Origin: Aliarcobacter thereius LMG 24486
Lineage (GTDB): Bacteria; Campylobacterota; Campylobacteria; Campylobacterales; Arcobacteraceae
Assembly: GCF_004214815.1 (NCBI RefSeq)
Contig: NZ_CP035926.1
Coordinates: 868,001 to 932,000, forward strand
DNA length: 64,000 bases
Reading direction: 5' to 3'
A program made the position numbers and the translations under genes. The notes under the pieces were generated by a model. It saw only the letters and a list, made by a program, of their open reading frames with translations, was not told the DNA's origin and did no database searches. Of this stretch, positions 1 through 8,367 are shown one piece after another. Each line of letters opens with the position of its first letter. The stretch's first letter is position 1.

Positions 1-1
1 A

Positions 2-379
2 AAAGAGCAAGGATTAAGAGCTGCTTTAAACTATGGACATACTTTTGGACATGTTATAGAAAATCTTACAAACTATAAAACATATCTTCACGGAGAAGCA
101 GTAGGAATTGGTATTTGTATGGCAAATGCACTTGCAGTTAAACTTGGAATTATGAGCAAAGAAGAAGAGAAAAGAGTTAAAACTTTACTAGAAAAATATA
201 ATATTCCTACAAGTTATAAAATCGAAGATGTAGAAGATTTCTATGAGCATTTTTTCTTAGATAAAAAATCAAGCAATAGTAAAATAAAGTTTATTTTACC
301 ACTTGGAATAGGAGATTGCAAAATAACTGATGAGATAAATAAAGATGATGTTTGTGTAATTTTAAGGGAGTTTAGATGA
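2..379 (+). CDS. aroB: 3-dehydroquinate synthase, 3' part
   Basis: The 5' end lies outside the window; the open frame enters at base 2. AroB makes 3-dehydroquinate from DAHP in the shikimate pathway. The visible part holds the family metal-binding stretch NYGHTFGHVIE and the HGEAVGIGI block, followed by the helical C-terminal domain. The first ATG inside the frame (119) falls after the HGEAVGIG block, so it is not the real start. The stop overlaps the next start as ATGA, so the gene is translationally coupled to the MscS-type channel and heads a six-gene + strand run. Confidence 0.95.
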   Translation, partial: KEQGLRAALNYGHTFGHVIENLTNYKTYLHGEAVGIGICMANALAVKLGIMSKEEEKRVKTLLEKYNIPTSYKIEDVEDFYEHFFLDKKSSNSKIKFILPLGIGDCKITDEINKDDVCVILREFR

Positions 380-2007
380 TACAAAAGATTATAAAACTCT
401 CTTTTGTATTTTTACTAACAATAAGTTTTATAAAAGCAGAAGAAAACACAGTTGATGAATCTTTGGATTTTTCAAACCGAACAGAGATAAATATACTTCT
501 AGATAAAGTTAATCAAATAGAAAATACATACAAAGAAAATATCTTGATAAAAAGGTATTTAAACTATCTTTCATACAGCAAAATAGCAAATGATCTTGAA
601 GTTTTGAAACAGAGTTTAAAAAATAAAAGAAAGCTATCTGATGAGCAAGAGTATCAACTACTAAATAAGATAAGAGTTAAAGAAAATGAGTTGGAACTAA
701 TAGGAGAATATAAAGGTTCTCCTATTGGAGGATTAATAAACCCACCTGAAATTGATAAAATAGAAACACTTACTAATCCATTTGAGATAATTGGTGCATT
801 TTCTAATATAAAAAAATTAGAGCAAAATAGACAACAGTTTTTAGATTTGGAAAGACAGCTTGAAGAGTTGTTGAAAATATTAAAAGAAGAGCTAGATATT
901 TATAGCGAGATTAATGCTTTAGAACAAAGAATAGAGATAAGTGAGAAAATATTATATCTTGATAAACAAAGAAGAGATTTTGAGATTGTTTTAGATATCG
1001 TAAGTACAACATCAGAGGTATTTAGGAAAAAAACAGAACAAGTAATATTAGAAACAAAAAATGAGATAACAGCACAATTTCAAAAAATGTTAAATATCTC
1101 ATTTATTATTATGATTTTCTTTGGAGTTACTTTCTTAGTAAAAATGGTTTTAAAGAAATATTATATTCAAAATGAAAACTACTATATGGTAAATAAAATC
1201 TTAAATTTCTCTTTAGCTTTTTTGATTTTGATGGTTTTACTTTTTTCATATATTGATAATGTTGCTTATCTTGTTACAATCCTTGGATTTGCATCAGCTG
1301 GTATTGCTATTGCTTTAAAAGATTGGTTTATGTCTTTATTTGGATGGATGGTTATTGTAACTTCTGGTTTTATTCAAGTTGGAGATAGAATAAGAGTTAC
1401 AAAAGGAGAAGTTGAAACTGTTGGAGATGTTTTAGATATTTCACTATTTAAAATAACTATTAAAGAAGATATTACTATGGTTTCTTACTATAAAAATAGA
1501 AGAGCAGGAAGAATATTTTTTGTACCAAACAACTATATATTTTCTGAATTAATCTCAAATTATAGTCATAGTGAATTAAAAACTATTTGGGATGGAATTG
1601 ATATTACAATTACTTTTGATTCAAATCATAAAAAAGCACAAAAGATTATAAGAGAAATTTTAAAACATTATTCAAAAGGTTATAGTGATATTACAAGAAA
1701 ACAGTTATCAAAAATGAGAAATAAATATCAATTAAGAGCAACAGGAGTTGAACCAAGAGTATTTACATTTATTGAACCATATGGAGTTGTGATTTCTGGA
1801 TGGTATCTTACAAACTCTTTTGCTGCACTTGTTTTAAGAAGTACAGTTAGTACAGAGATTTTAGATGCACTTATGAAAGAAGAAGATATTAGTATAGCTT
1901 ATCCAACTCAACAACTAAATATAAACGAAACAAAAAATGCTTATGGTTCATCAAGAGCAAAAGAGTTTTCAAACTCTGATATAGATGATATTATGATGAG
2001 AAGATAG
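376..2007 (+). CDS. MscS-family mechanosensitive channel with long periplasmic N-terminus
   Basis: 543 residues. A signal peptide (about residues 1-21, ending IKA) is followed by a long charged, coiled-coil-like region to about residue 235, then by membrane helices and an MscS core. The pore helix is recognisable as GFASAGIAIALKDW with the following FGWMVIVTSGFIQVGDRI, which is the usual transition from the last helix to the beta domain. Family role is release of osmolytes on hypo-osmotic shock from the inner membrane. It overlaps aroB by 4 bases and is 1 base from mtaB. The long N-terminal domain resembles larger MscS relatives rather than minimal MscS; its ligand or partner is unknown. Confidence 0.88.
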   Translation: MIQKIIKLSFVFLLTISFIKAEENTVDESLDFSNRTEINILLDKVNQIENTYKENILIKRYLNYLSYSKIANDLEVLKQSLKNKRKLSDEQEYQLLNKIRVKENELELIGEYKGSPIGGLINPPEIDKIETLTNPFEIIGAFSNIKKLEQNRQQFLDLERQLEELLKILKEELDIYSEINALEQRIEISEKILYLDKQRRDFEIVLDIVSTTSEVFRKKTEQVILETKNEITAQFQKMLNISFIIMIFFGVTFLVKMVLKKYYIQNENYYMVNKILNFSLAFLILMVLLFSYIDNVAYLVTILGFASAGIAIALKDWFMSLFGWMVIVTSGFIQVGDRIRVTKGEVETVGDVLDISLFKITIKEDITMVSYYKNRRAGRIFFVPNNYIFSELISNYSHSELKTIWDGIDITITFDSNHKKAQKIIREILKHYSKGYSDITRKQLSKMRNKYQLRATGVEPRVFTFIEPYGVVISGWYLTNSFAALVLRSTVSTEILDALMKEEDISIAYPTQQLNINETKNAYGSSRAKEFSNSDIDDIMMRR

Positions 2008-2008
2008 T

Positions 2009-3277
2009 ATGAATTTTAGTACAAATAAACCAAAAGTATTTTTTAAAACTTTTGGATGTAGAACAAATATCTTTGATACTCAAGTTATGATGAGTAATTT
2101 AAAAGATTTTGAAGTAACACAAAATGAAAAAGATGCAAATATAGTGATAATTAACTCTTGTACAGTTACAAATAGTGCTGATACAACTGCAAGAAGTTAT
2201 ATAAATGGACTTAAAAAATTAGGAAATAGTCCAAAAGTGATTTTTACAGGCTGTGGAACAAGAACAAAAGGCGAGAAACTATTTGGTGAAGATAAGATTG
2301 ATGGACTTTTTGGAGCAAGTGAAAAAGAGAACATAAATGAACTTCTAAAAATAGATGAGAAGTTTTTTAAACTTGGAGATCTTAAAAGTCTTGATAAAAC
2401 TGTTGTAGAAGAGTTTGTAGGGAAAAGTAGGGCATTTATAAAAATCCAAGAAGGTTGTGATTTTAGATGTTCATATTGCATAATTCCTCATGTAAGAGGA
2501 GATGCTAGAAGCTATGAAGAGAGTGTTATTTTAAATCAAGTAGAAACTTTGGCACAAAATGGTTTTTCTGAGTTTATTTTAACAGGAACAAATGTAGGAA
2601 GTTATGGTAAAAAAATGCACACTTCTTTAGCAAAACTTCTTAAAAAAATGGCACTTATAAAAGGTGTTAAACGAATTAGAATGGGAAGTATTGAACCTAT
2701 TCAAATTGATGATGAGTTTAGAGAACTTATAAACGAACCTTTTATGGCAAAACATCTTCATATTGCACTTCAACATACATCAAAAGATATGTTAAAAATA
2801 ATGAATAGAAGAAATAAAGTTTTAAGTGATTTAGAACTTTTTGAATTTTTAAGCCAAAATGGATATGCCCTTGGAACTGATTTTATAGTTGGGCATCCAG
2901 GGGAAACAAAAGAGCTTTGGGAAGAAGCTATGAAAAATCTTCATAATTTTCCTTTAACACATATTCATGCATTTACATACTCAAAAAGAGATGGAACTCC
3001 AAGTGCTTCTATGAAAGATATAGTAAAAGGCGATATTGCAAAAGATAGATATATTGAACTTGTAGAGATAATAAAACAAAAAAACTATGAGTTTAGGAAA
3101 AACAATCAAGTAAATCTTGAAGTTTTAGTAGAACAAGAAAAAAATGGAAAATATCTTGGATTTGATCAGTTTTTTAATCAAGTTGAGATTGAATCAAGTG
3201 AAGATTTACTTGGAGATTGGGTAAATCTTGATTCTTATTTAGTAAAGGATGTTAAAAATGAAGCAAAATTCAAATAA
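2009..3277 (+). CDS. mtaB: tRNA t6A37 methylthiotransferase (MtaB-type radical SAM)
   Basis: 422 residues. An N-terminal UPF0004 domain has three cluster-binding cysteines (C17 in TFGCRTN, C51 in NSCTVT, C82 in TGCGTR). The radical SAM domain carries CDFRCSYC (C150, C154, C157), and the C-terminus is TRAM-like. MtaB adds a methylthio group to t6A at position 37 of tRNAs reading ANN codons. The CRTN context and the short TRAM region favour MtaB over MiaB or RimO. The C-terminus overlaps the next gene. Codons 140-142 contain one of the polar ARTAGGGC octamers, using the unusual Arg codon AGG. Confidence 0.88.
   Translation: MNFSTNKPKVFFKTFGCRTNIFDTQVMMSNLKDFEVTQNEKDANIVIINSCTVTNSADTTARSYINGLKKLGNSPKVIFTGCGTRTKGEKLFGEDKIDGLFGASEKENINELLKIDEKFFKLGDLKSLDKTVVEEFVGKSRAFIKIQEGCDFRCSYCIIPHVRGDARSYEESVILNQVETLAQNGFSEFILTGTNVGSYGKKMHTSLAKLLKKMALIKGVKRIRMGSIEPIQIDDEFRELINEPFMAKHLHIALQHTSKDMLKIMNRRNKVLSDLELFEFLSQNGYALGTDFIVGHPGETKELWEEAMKNLHNFPLTHIHAFTYSKRDGTPSASMKDIVKGDIAKDRYIELVEIIKQKNYEFRKNNQVNLEVLVEQEKNGKYLGFDQFFNQVEIESSEDLLGDWVNLDSYLVKDVKNEAKFK
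2426..2433 (+). repeat. Polar octamer AGTAGGGC
   Basis: In mtaB; spelled by Ser-Arg-Ala with the unusual Arg codon AGG. Points toward the dif-like site. Confidence 0.6.
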
Positions 3278-4727
3278 TAAAAATATGGATAAGAACTTTA
3301 AGCTAATGCTTCTATCAGCTATTGCATTGATAGTTTTATTTACTTATACACTTTATAAAAGTAGTTCAAATATTGAAGGGACAGGATATTATATTGGAAT
3401 TGTATTTTTAATTATATTACTTATTTTATCTTTTATCTTAAGAGCTAAACAAGAGAAAATAAGAGAGTATTTTAAAATAGGAAAAACAAAAGAAGAGCCT
3501 TCGAATTTTGATAAAGAACTCAAAAAGAACTATGAACAAAATGTTGCTATTGAGCAAGGTGTTCAATCTGTAAAATCAAATATTACTTTTAAAGATGTTG
3601 CAGGAATAAAAGAGATTAAAGAAGAGCTTGAAGAGATAGTTGATTTTTTAAATAATCCAAAAAAATACCAAAAGTTTGGTGTAAAACTTCCAAAAGGTGT
3701 TTTACTAGTTGGTCCTCCAGGAGTTGGAAAAACTTTGATTGCAAGAGCAGTTGCAGGAGAAGCACAAGTTCCATTTTTTTATCAAAGTGGAGCTAGTTTT
3801 GTTCATATTTATGTGGGAATGGGAGCAAAAAAAGTAAGAGAACTTTTTAATAGTGCAAAGATAAATGCTCCATCTATTGTTTTTATAGATGAAATTGATG
3901 CAGTTGGTAAAGCAAGAAGTGGAAAATCAAATGATGAAAGAGAATCAACATTAAATGAACTTCTAACTCAGATGGATGGATTTGAAGGAGATAGTGGAGT
4001 TATTGTAATTGCTGCTACAAATAAAATTGAAGTTTTAGATGATGCACTTTTAAGAGCTGGAAGATTTGATAGAAGAGTTCATTTGAGTTTACCAAATATA
4101 GATGATAGAAAGAAAATTTTGGAGCTATATTTAAAAGAAACAAACAATGAAATAAATATTGATAAACTTGTAAATGAAACAGCAGGATTTAACTCAGCAG
4201 CACTTTCAACCTTGGTAAATGAAGCACTTTTAAATATGATAAAAAACAATAGACAAGTACTTGATTATAGTGATATTGAAGTGGCAAAAAATAAATTAGA
4301 ATTTGGTAAAAAACAGATAAAAATACTTGATAATGAACAAAAAGATATTTTAGCTACTTATCAAACTTGTAAAGCATTTATTTCAAAAACAAAAATAGCA
4401 CTTTTGGATGAAAATATATATAAAACAGATTCCGTATATCCATCTTTTAGTGAGTTAGTTATGAGTATTAAGATTGATTTAGCTGGTGTTATTGGACTTG
4501 AACTTATAAAAAAAGAGAAGTTTTTTGTAAATGAATCTGATATAAAAAGAGCTTATGATTTAGCTTTAAAAATGGTTTTAGATTATAAAATGGCAACAGA
4601 TGAAAATGAGCTTATAAACTCTATAAAGAATGATTTAAGAGCAACACTTTCTCAAAACATTGATGAACTTAATAGATTAAAAGAGATTATGCTTAAAAAT
4701 GAGGTAATAACTCTAAATGATTTCTAA
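3258..4727 (+). CDS. FtsH-like membrane AAA ATPase lacking the protease zinc site
   Basis: 489 residues from ATG 3258, chosen over ATG 3249 because AAAGGA at 3244-3249 is 8 bases from 3258 but overlaps the earlier ATG. Two membrane helices (about residues 14-33 and 43-61) are followed by an AAA module with Walker A GPPGVGKT (152-159), Walker B IVFIDEID (about 207-214) and GRFDRR. The region matching the M41 peptidase HEAGH motif reads TYQTCKA (367-373), so both zinc histidines and the catalytic glutamate are gone. The protein is also shorter than typical FtsH (about 640). I infer an unfoldase or chaperone rather than a protease. It overlaps mtaB by 20 bases and the BioV-like gene by 11. Confidence 0.85.
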   Translation: MKQNSNNKNMDKNFKLMLLSAIALIVLFTYTLYKSSSNIEGTGYYIGIVFLIILLILSFILRAKQEKIREYFKIGKTKEEPSNFDKELKKNYEQNVAIEQGVQSVKSNITFKDVAGIKEIKEELEEIVDFLNNPKKYQKFGVKLPKGVLLVGPPGVGKTLIARAVAGEAQVPFFYQSGASFVHIYVGMGAKKVRELFNSAKINAPSIVFIDEIDAVGKARSGKSNDERESTLNELLTQMDGFEGDSGVIVIAATNKIEVLDDALLRAGRFDRRVHLSLPNIDDRKKILELYLKETNNEINIDKLVNETAGFNSAALSTLVNEALLNMIKNNRQVLDYSDIEVAKNKLEFGKKQIKILDNEQKDILATYQTCKAFISKTKIALLDENIYKTDSVYPSFSELVMSIKIDLAGVIGLELIKKEKFFVNESDIKRAYDLALKMVLDYKMATDENELINSIKNDLRATLSQNIDELNRLKEIMLKNEVITLNDF

Positions 4728-5232
4728 GAGTTTTTTTAGTGGTTTTTGCTTTATAAATGAGAGTGAACTTTTTGAAGAGTATATAGAAAAAGGAGAATTT
4801 GTAGTAAGTGGATTCTCTTATGGAGCTATAAAAGCTTTTTTAGAAGTAAGAAATAGTAAAAAAAGAGTTGATAAATTACAACTCTTTTCTCCAGCTTTTT
4901 TTCAAAATAAAGATGAAAAGTTTAAAAGAATGCAAGTTATGTTTTTCAAAAAAGATGAAGAATCATATATAAAAACTTTTTTGAAAAATGTCAAAGCTAA
5001 CTCTTCAAAAGATATAGAAAAGTTTTTTAAAAAAGGAAACTATGAAGAGCTAGAAGAGCTTATAAACTTTAAATGGAGCAAAGAAGATTTAGAAGAGTTA
5101 TTAGGAAAAGGTCTTAAAATAGAGGTTTTTTTAGGGCAAAATGATAAAATTATTGATAGTTTAGAAGCAAAAGAGTTTTTTAAAGATTTTGCTACTGTTT
5201 ACTATTTTAAAGATAAAGGACATATATTATGA
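4717..5232 (+). CDS. bioV: BioV-like pimeloyl-ACP methyl ester esterase
   Basis: 171 residues, a very small alpha/beta hydrolase. The nucleophile elbow is GFSYG with Ser34; Asp143 (GQND) and His169 (DKGHIL, three residues from the end) complete a plausible triad. BioV of Helicobacter is a short esterase that ends the BioC-dependent pimelate pathway by cleaving pimeloyl-ACP methyl ester for biotin synthesis. I recall it lying in an aroB, mscS, mtaB, ftsH gene order like this one, so context supports the call. It overlaps the ATPase upstream by 11 bases and mogA by 4 (ATGA). The alternative is an unrelated small hydrolase; identity to BioV was not tested. Confidence 0.65.
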   Translation: MISKSFFSGFCFINESELFEEYIEKGEFVVSGFSYGAIKAFLEVRNSKKRVDKLQLFSPAFFQNKDEKFKRMQVMFFKKDEESYIKTFLKNVKANSSKDIEKFFKKGNYEELEELINFKWSKEDLEELLGKGLKIEVFLGQNDKIIDSLEAKEFFKDFATVYYFKDKGHIL

Positions 5233-5756
5233 TTGCAAAAATTGGAATAATCACAACAAGCGATAGAGCAAGTTCAGGAGTTTATGAAGATTTATCAGGA
5301 AAAGCTATTATTGATACTTTAAATAGTTATCTAAAAACTCCTTGGGAACCAGTTTATAGATGTATTAGTGATGATAGAAAAATTATTGAAAATACTTTAA
5401 TCGATTTAATTGATAATGAAAAATGCTCTTTAGTTGTAACAACAGGTGGAACAGGACCAGCATTAAGAGATGTAACTCCAGAAGCCACAGAAGCAGTTTG
5501 TGATAGAATGATGCCAGGTTTTGGAGAGCTTATGAGAAGTATAAGCTTACAATATGTTCCAACTGCGATTTTATCAAGACAAACAGCAGGTCTTAGAGGA
5601 AGTTCATTAATAGTAAATCTTCCAGGAAAACCAAAATCAATAAAAGAGTGTTTGGATGCAGTTTTCCCAGCAATTCCATACTGTATAGATATTATGGAAG
5701 GTCCATATTTAGAAACAGATGAAGAAGTTATAAAAGCTTTTAGACCAAAAAAATAA
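5229..5756 (+). CDS. mogA: Molybdopterin adenylyltransferase
   Basis: 175 residues of the MoaB/MogA fold. The motifs TTSDRASSG near the start, TTGGTGPALRDVTPEAT and the SLIVNLPGKPKS segment are characteristic. MogA adenylylates molybdopterin before molybdate insertion in the cytoplasm. It is the last gene of the operon and overlaps the BioV-like gene as ATGA. A stem-loop follows directly. A second molybdenum-cofactor gene, mobB, lies at 43.2-43.7 kb. Confidence 0.9.
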   Translation: MIAKIGIITTSDRASSGVYEDLSGKAIIDTLNSYLKTPWEPVYRCISDDRKIIENTLIDLIDNEKCSLVVTTGGTGPALRDVTPEATEAVCDRMMPGFGELMRSISLQYVPTAILSRQTAGLRGSSLIVNLPGKPKSIKECLDAVFPAIPYCIDIMEGPYLETDEEVIKAFRPKK

Positions 5757-5760
5757 AATA

Positions 5761-5788
5761 GTAGAAAAGATTATAAAATCTCTTCTAC
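5761..5788. terminator. Bidirectional stem-loop between mogA and the ABC ATPase
   Basis: GTAGAAAAGAT and ATCTCTTCTAC form an 11 bp stem with one mismatch. It lies between convergent genes and includes the stop codon of the - strand ABC gene. Confidence 0.6.
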
Positions 5789-6559
5789 AAAATATCTATC
5801 ATTTTTCTCTTTTATACTTATTTTTGTATCAAAAATCTTTGATAGATTTTCACTAGTTAAAATATCCTTTTTTTTGCCACTTTTATATATAGTTTGATTG
5901 TAAACTAAAGCAATATTTTCTATCTCTTCAAAAATCTCTTCAAGATGATGAGTTACAAGAATTATTGAAGAGTCCTTTGCTATTTTTTTTAACATTTTTA
6001 TAAAATTTATCTGTGCTTTTATATCAAGACCAACAGTTGGTTCATCTAAAATAAATGCTTTAGGTTTATGAATTAAAGCTCTTGCAACTATACATTTTCT
6101 TAGCTGACCTGTACTCATTTGAGCAACTTTTAAATCTTTTAAATCAGATATTTCTAAAAAATTCATAACTTCTTTTACTCTTTTTATTTGCTCTTTTGAG
6201 AAGTCTTGATGAGTAAAAATACCAACTGAGCTATAATGTCCACTTAACACAACTTCAAATCCATTCATATAAGAAGCTTCTTTAGCAAAATAGTTATGAA
6301 GATCATTTGTGATGATTCCTAGCTCTTTTTTTAGTTCAAATATTGAATAATGACTTTTCCCTAAAATCTCTTTTTTAAATTCATTTGTATGTCTTGGATG
6401 AATTTCTGATTGAATTAGTTTCATTAATGTAGATTTTCCACTCCCATTTGCTCCTAAAATAGCCCAATGTTCACCAGCTTCAATTTTTAAATTGATATTT
6501 TTTAAAACAACTCTTTCATCATATCCTACATTTATATTTTCAAAATCTATTATATTCAT
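5771..6559 (-). CDS. ABC transporter ATP-binding protein (ModF/YlmA-like)
   Basis: 262 residues with one nucleotide-binding domain: Walker A GANGSGKST (36-44), signature MSTGQ (a variant of LSGGQ, about 148-152), Walker B AFILDEP (168-174) and the H-loop at His204. The HWAILGANGSGKST context and the early GYDERVVL resemble ModF/YlmA-type stand-alone ATPases. No permease gene is adjacent. The start overlaps the ribB stop by one base (TAATG), so it is co-transcribed with ribB under the FMN riboswitch. The substrate cannot be read from the sequence. A flavin-related role is possible from context only, and the convergent mogA neighbour may be coincidence. Confidence 0.82.
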   Translation of the reverse strand: MNIIDFENINVGYDERVVLKNINLKIEAGEHWAILGANGSGKSTLMKLIQSEIHPRHTNEFKKEILGKSHYSIFELKKELGIITNDLHNYFAKEASYMNGFEVVLSGHYSSVGIFTHQDFSKEQIKRVKEVMNFLEISDLKDLKVAQMSTGQLRKCIVARALIHKPKAFILDEPTVGLDIKAQINFIKMLKKIAKDSSIILVTHHLEEIFEEIENIALVYNQTIYKSGKKKDILTSENLSKIFDTKISIKEKNDRYFVEEIL

Positions 6560-7188
6560 TACTCTCCTTTATTTAATCTATATTCTATAATCTCTTCTAT
6601 ACTAATAATTGGCATTGAATGTTTTTTGGCAAAATTAGTTATTTGTTCACCTTTTGCCATTGTTCCATCTTCATTTGTAATTTCACATAAAACAGCATTT
6701 GGTTCTAAGTTTGCTAACTTCATCATATCAATACTAGCTTCTGTATGACCATTTCTTTCTAAAACACCTCCTTGCTTAGCACAAAGAGGAAAAATATGTC
6801 CTGGAGATATTATATGATTTATACCATCTTTTTTTAATGCGGATTTTATAGTTTTTACTCTATCTTTTGCACTAACTCCCGTTGTTATACCTTCTTTTGA
6901 TTCAATTGAGATTGTAAAAGGTGTTTGAAATCTTGAATTATTTGATTTTACCATCATAGGAAGATTTAACTCTTTTACTTTTTGTGGAGTTAAACATAAA
7001 CATACAATTCCACTACATTCTCTTATAAGAAGTGCCATTTGAGAATCTGTAATTGTATTTGCATGAAATATAATATCAGCTTCATTTTCTCTGTTTTTAT
7101 CATCAGTTATGATAATTCCAGTTCCATTTTGAAGTGCTTTTATAGCTTTGTTAATATTTTTTTGTGAATTTGACATTTGTTGATTCAT
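6559..7188 (-). CDS. ribB: 3,4-dihydroxy-2-butanone 4-phosphate synthase (stand-alone)
   Basis: 209 residues, single-domain RibB. The acidic site DDKNRENEADIIF, the RECSGIVCLCLT strand, the SAKDRVKTIK loop, GHIFPL and GHTEASIDMMKL are all present. It converts ribulose 5-phosphate to the four-carbon riboflavin precursor plus formate. The start at 7188 has AAAAGGA at a good distance. The leader holds an FMN riboswitch. This is the second RibB in the window; the other is the N-terminal half of RibBA at 33.6-34.6 kb, which has no riboswitch. The riboswitch-controlled copy is probably the flavin-responsive one. Confidence 0.93.
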   Translation of the reverse strand: MNQQMSNSQKNINKAIKALQNGTGIIITDDKNRENEADIIFHANTITDSQMALLIRECSGIVCLCLTPQKVKELNLPMMVKSNNSRFQTPFTISIESKEGITTGVSAKDRVKTIKSALKKDGINHIISPGHIFPLCAKQGGVLERNGHTEASIDMMKLANLEPNAVLCEITNEDGTMAKGEQITNFAKKHSMPIISIEEIIEYRLNKGE

Positions 7189-7222
7189 TAGTTTTCCTTT
7201 TATTTAAAGTAAACTTATTGAA

Positions 7223-7231
7223 TCAGGGCAA
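7223..7231 (-). promoter_or_regulatory. Candidate anti-aptamer segment of the FMN riboswitch
   Basis: On the - strand the leader reads TTGCCCTGA, exactly complementary to TCAGGGCAA (7387-7395) in the first strand of the aptamer. It lies between the aptamer and ribB. Pairing would break the conserved 5' strand, giving an alternative fold. No clear U-tract terminator was seen, so translational control is more likely. Confidence 0.5.
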
Positions 7232-7268
7232 TAAACCTAATTTTTTAATAAATAATAAAGTTTAATCT

Positions 7269-7400
7269 TCTCTTTCATCCAGACTATAACTGTTGGTTTT
7301 GGATTCACACCAAATCTGCTTGACCCTTATAAATAAGGCGCTCGTGGACTTCTATAAAATAGTTACCACCAGTAAGGAATTTCACCTTGCCCTGAGAAAA
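7269..7400 (-). ncRNA. FMN riboswitch (RFN element)
   Basis: Read on the - strand, the conserved RFN blocks appear in order: AGGGCAAGGTGAAATTCC, TTACTGGTGGTAA, AGTCCACGAGCG, a variable hairpin, TCAAGCAGATTTGGTG, TGAATCCAAAACCAACAG and AGTCTGGATGAAAGAGAA. The aptamer is complete. It lies about 80 bases upstream of ribB, so FMN should repress ribB and the overlapping ABC gene. It explains most of the nearly 400-base gap between ribB and the acetyltransferase gene. Confidence 0.97.
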
Positions 7401-7585
7401 TAAATTTGTGGAATTGTAACTAAGAGATACTTAGAACATAGTGTTTTATTTAGTAAATACTTGTTAAAATCTTTTAAACATTAGAAATTATGATAAAAAA
7501 TAATTAAAACAAATAGTTGAATTGTTTACAAATACAGTTCATAAAGAGAAAATATTAATTTAATAAATTTTAGTATGGAATTAAA

Positions 7586-8125
7586 ATGCAAATAAAAACA
7601 GAAAGACTAAAAATAAGAACTCTTCAAGATAGTGATTTAAATGATTTTTTTGATATTTATAAAGATGAAGAAACATGTAAATATTTACTACATAATTCAT
7701 GGAATGAAAAAAATAAAAATGAAGAGTTTAAAGAAAAATTATCAAAACAAAGTCTTGAAAAAGATTTTGCTATAAATTTAGCTTGTATTTTAGATGATGT
7801 AGTAATTGGTGAGATAAATATTTGGAATACACAGATGAAAGATTGTGTTGAAATAGGTTATTGCTTTAATCCTAAGTATGGCAATAAAGCTTATGCAACG
7901 GAAGCTTTAAAAGCTGTTGTAGAATATCTTTTTATAAATAAAAATATTCATAGAATACAAGCAAATATGGATGCAAGAAATTTAGTATCAGCTAAACTTT
8001 GTGAAAAAATAGGAATGAGAAGAGAAGCTTATTTTATAAAAGATTTTTATAGTAAAGGTGAGTGGACAGATAGTTTTATTTATGGAATGTTAATTTCTGA
8101 TTTAAAATATAAAAACAAAGGATAA
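7586..8125 (+). CDS. GNAT acetyltransferase, RimJ/RimL type
   Basis: 179 residues. The start MQIKTERLKIRTLQDSDLNDFF, the central EIGYCFNPKYGNKAYATEALKAV block (acetyl-CoA loop) and the RNLVSAKLCEKIGMRREA segment are typical of the RimJ/RimL branch of GNAT enzymes. Members acetylate N-termini of proteins or small amines with acetyl-CoA. The substrate here is unknown. The gene begins a five-gene + strand run with short gaps and starts about 185 bases beyond the riboswitch. Confidence 0.85.
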   Translation: MQIKTERLKIRTLQDSDLNDFFDIYKDEETCKYLLHNSWNEKNKNEEFKEKLSKQSLEKDFAINLACILDDVVIGEINIWNTQMKDCVEIGYCFNPKYGNKAYATEALKAVVEYLFINKNIHRIQANMDARNLVSAKLCEKIGMRREAYFIKDFYSKGEWTDSFIYGMLISDLKYKNKG

Positions 8126-8128
8126 TAT

Positions 8129-8365
8129 ATGGCATTTTCAAAAGAAGAAAAAGATGAGCTTTTAAAGCTAAAATTTGTAGGCGAAACTGTAATCCAAAGA
8201 TTTGAAGAAATAGGAATTGACTCTTTAGAAAAGCTTTCAAATAGTAGTGTAGAAGAGATTACAGAAATTGTTTCAGATATTTTAGGAAGTTCTTGCTGGA
8301 AAAACTCTCCACAAGCAAAAAAAGCTGTTTTTAATGCTATTTTGTTTGCAAAAGAGAATAAATAA
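8129..8365 (+). CDS. Small helix-hairpin-helix protein (Cdd1-like)
   Basis: 78 residues. The pattern FVGETVIQRFEEIGIDSLEKL followed by SVEEITEIV looks like a helix-hairpin-helix of the type found in small Cdd1/pathogenicity-locus proteins, with a C-terminal helix containing SSCWKNSPQAKKAV. Such domains usually contact DNA non-specifically. It sits 3 bases after the acetyltransferase and 2 bases before the SDR gene, so it is co-transcribed. Function beyond likely nucleic-acid binding is unknown. Confidence 0.65.
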   Translation: MAFSKEEKDELLKLKFVGETVIQRFEEIGIDSLEKLSNSSVEEITEIVSDILGSSCWKNSPQAKKAVFNAILFAKENK

Positions 8366-8367
8366 AT

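Noticed and set aside
5132-5137. TAGGGC in the bioV-like gene as a further polar octamer
   Set aside because: It is preceded by TT and not by A-purine, so it matches only the core; counted as supporting but not listed as a copy. The same applies to 53224 (ACTAGGGC).
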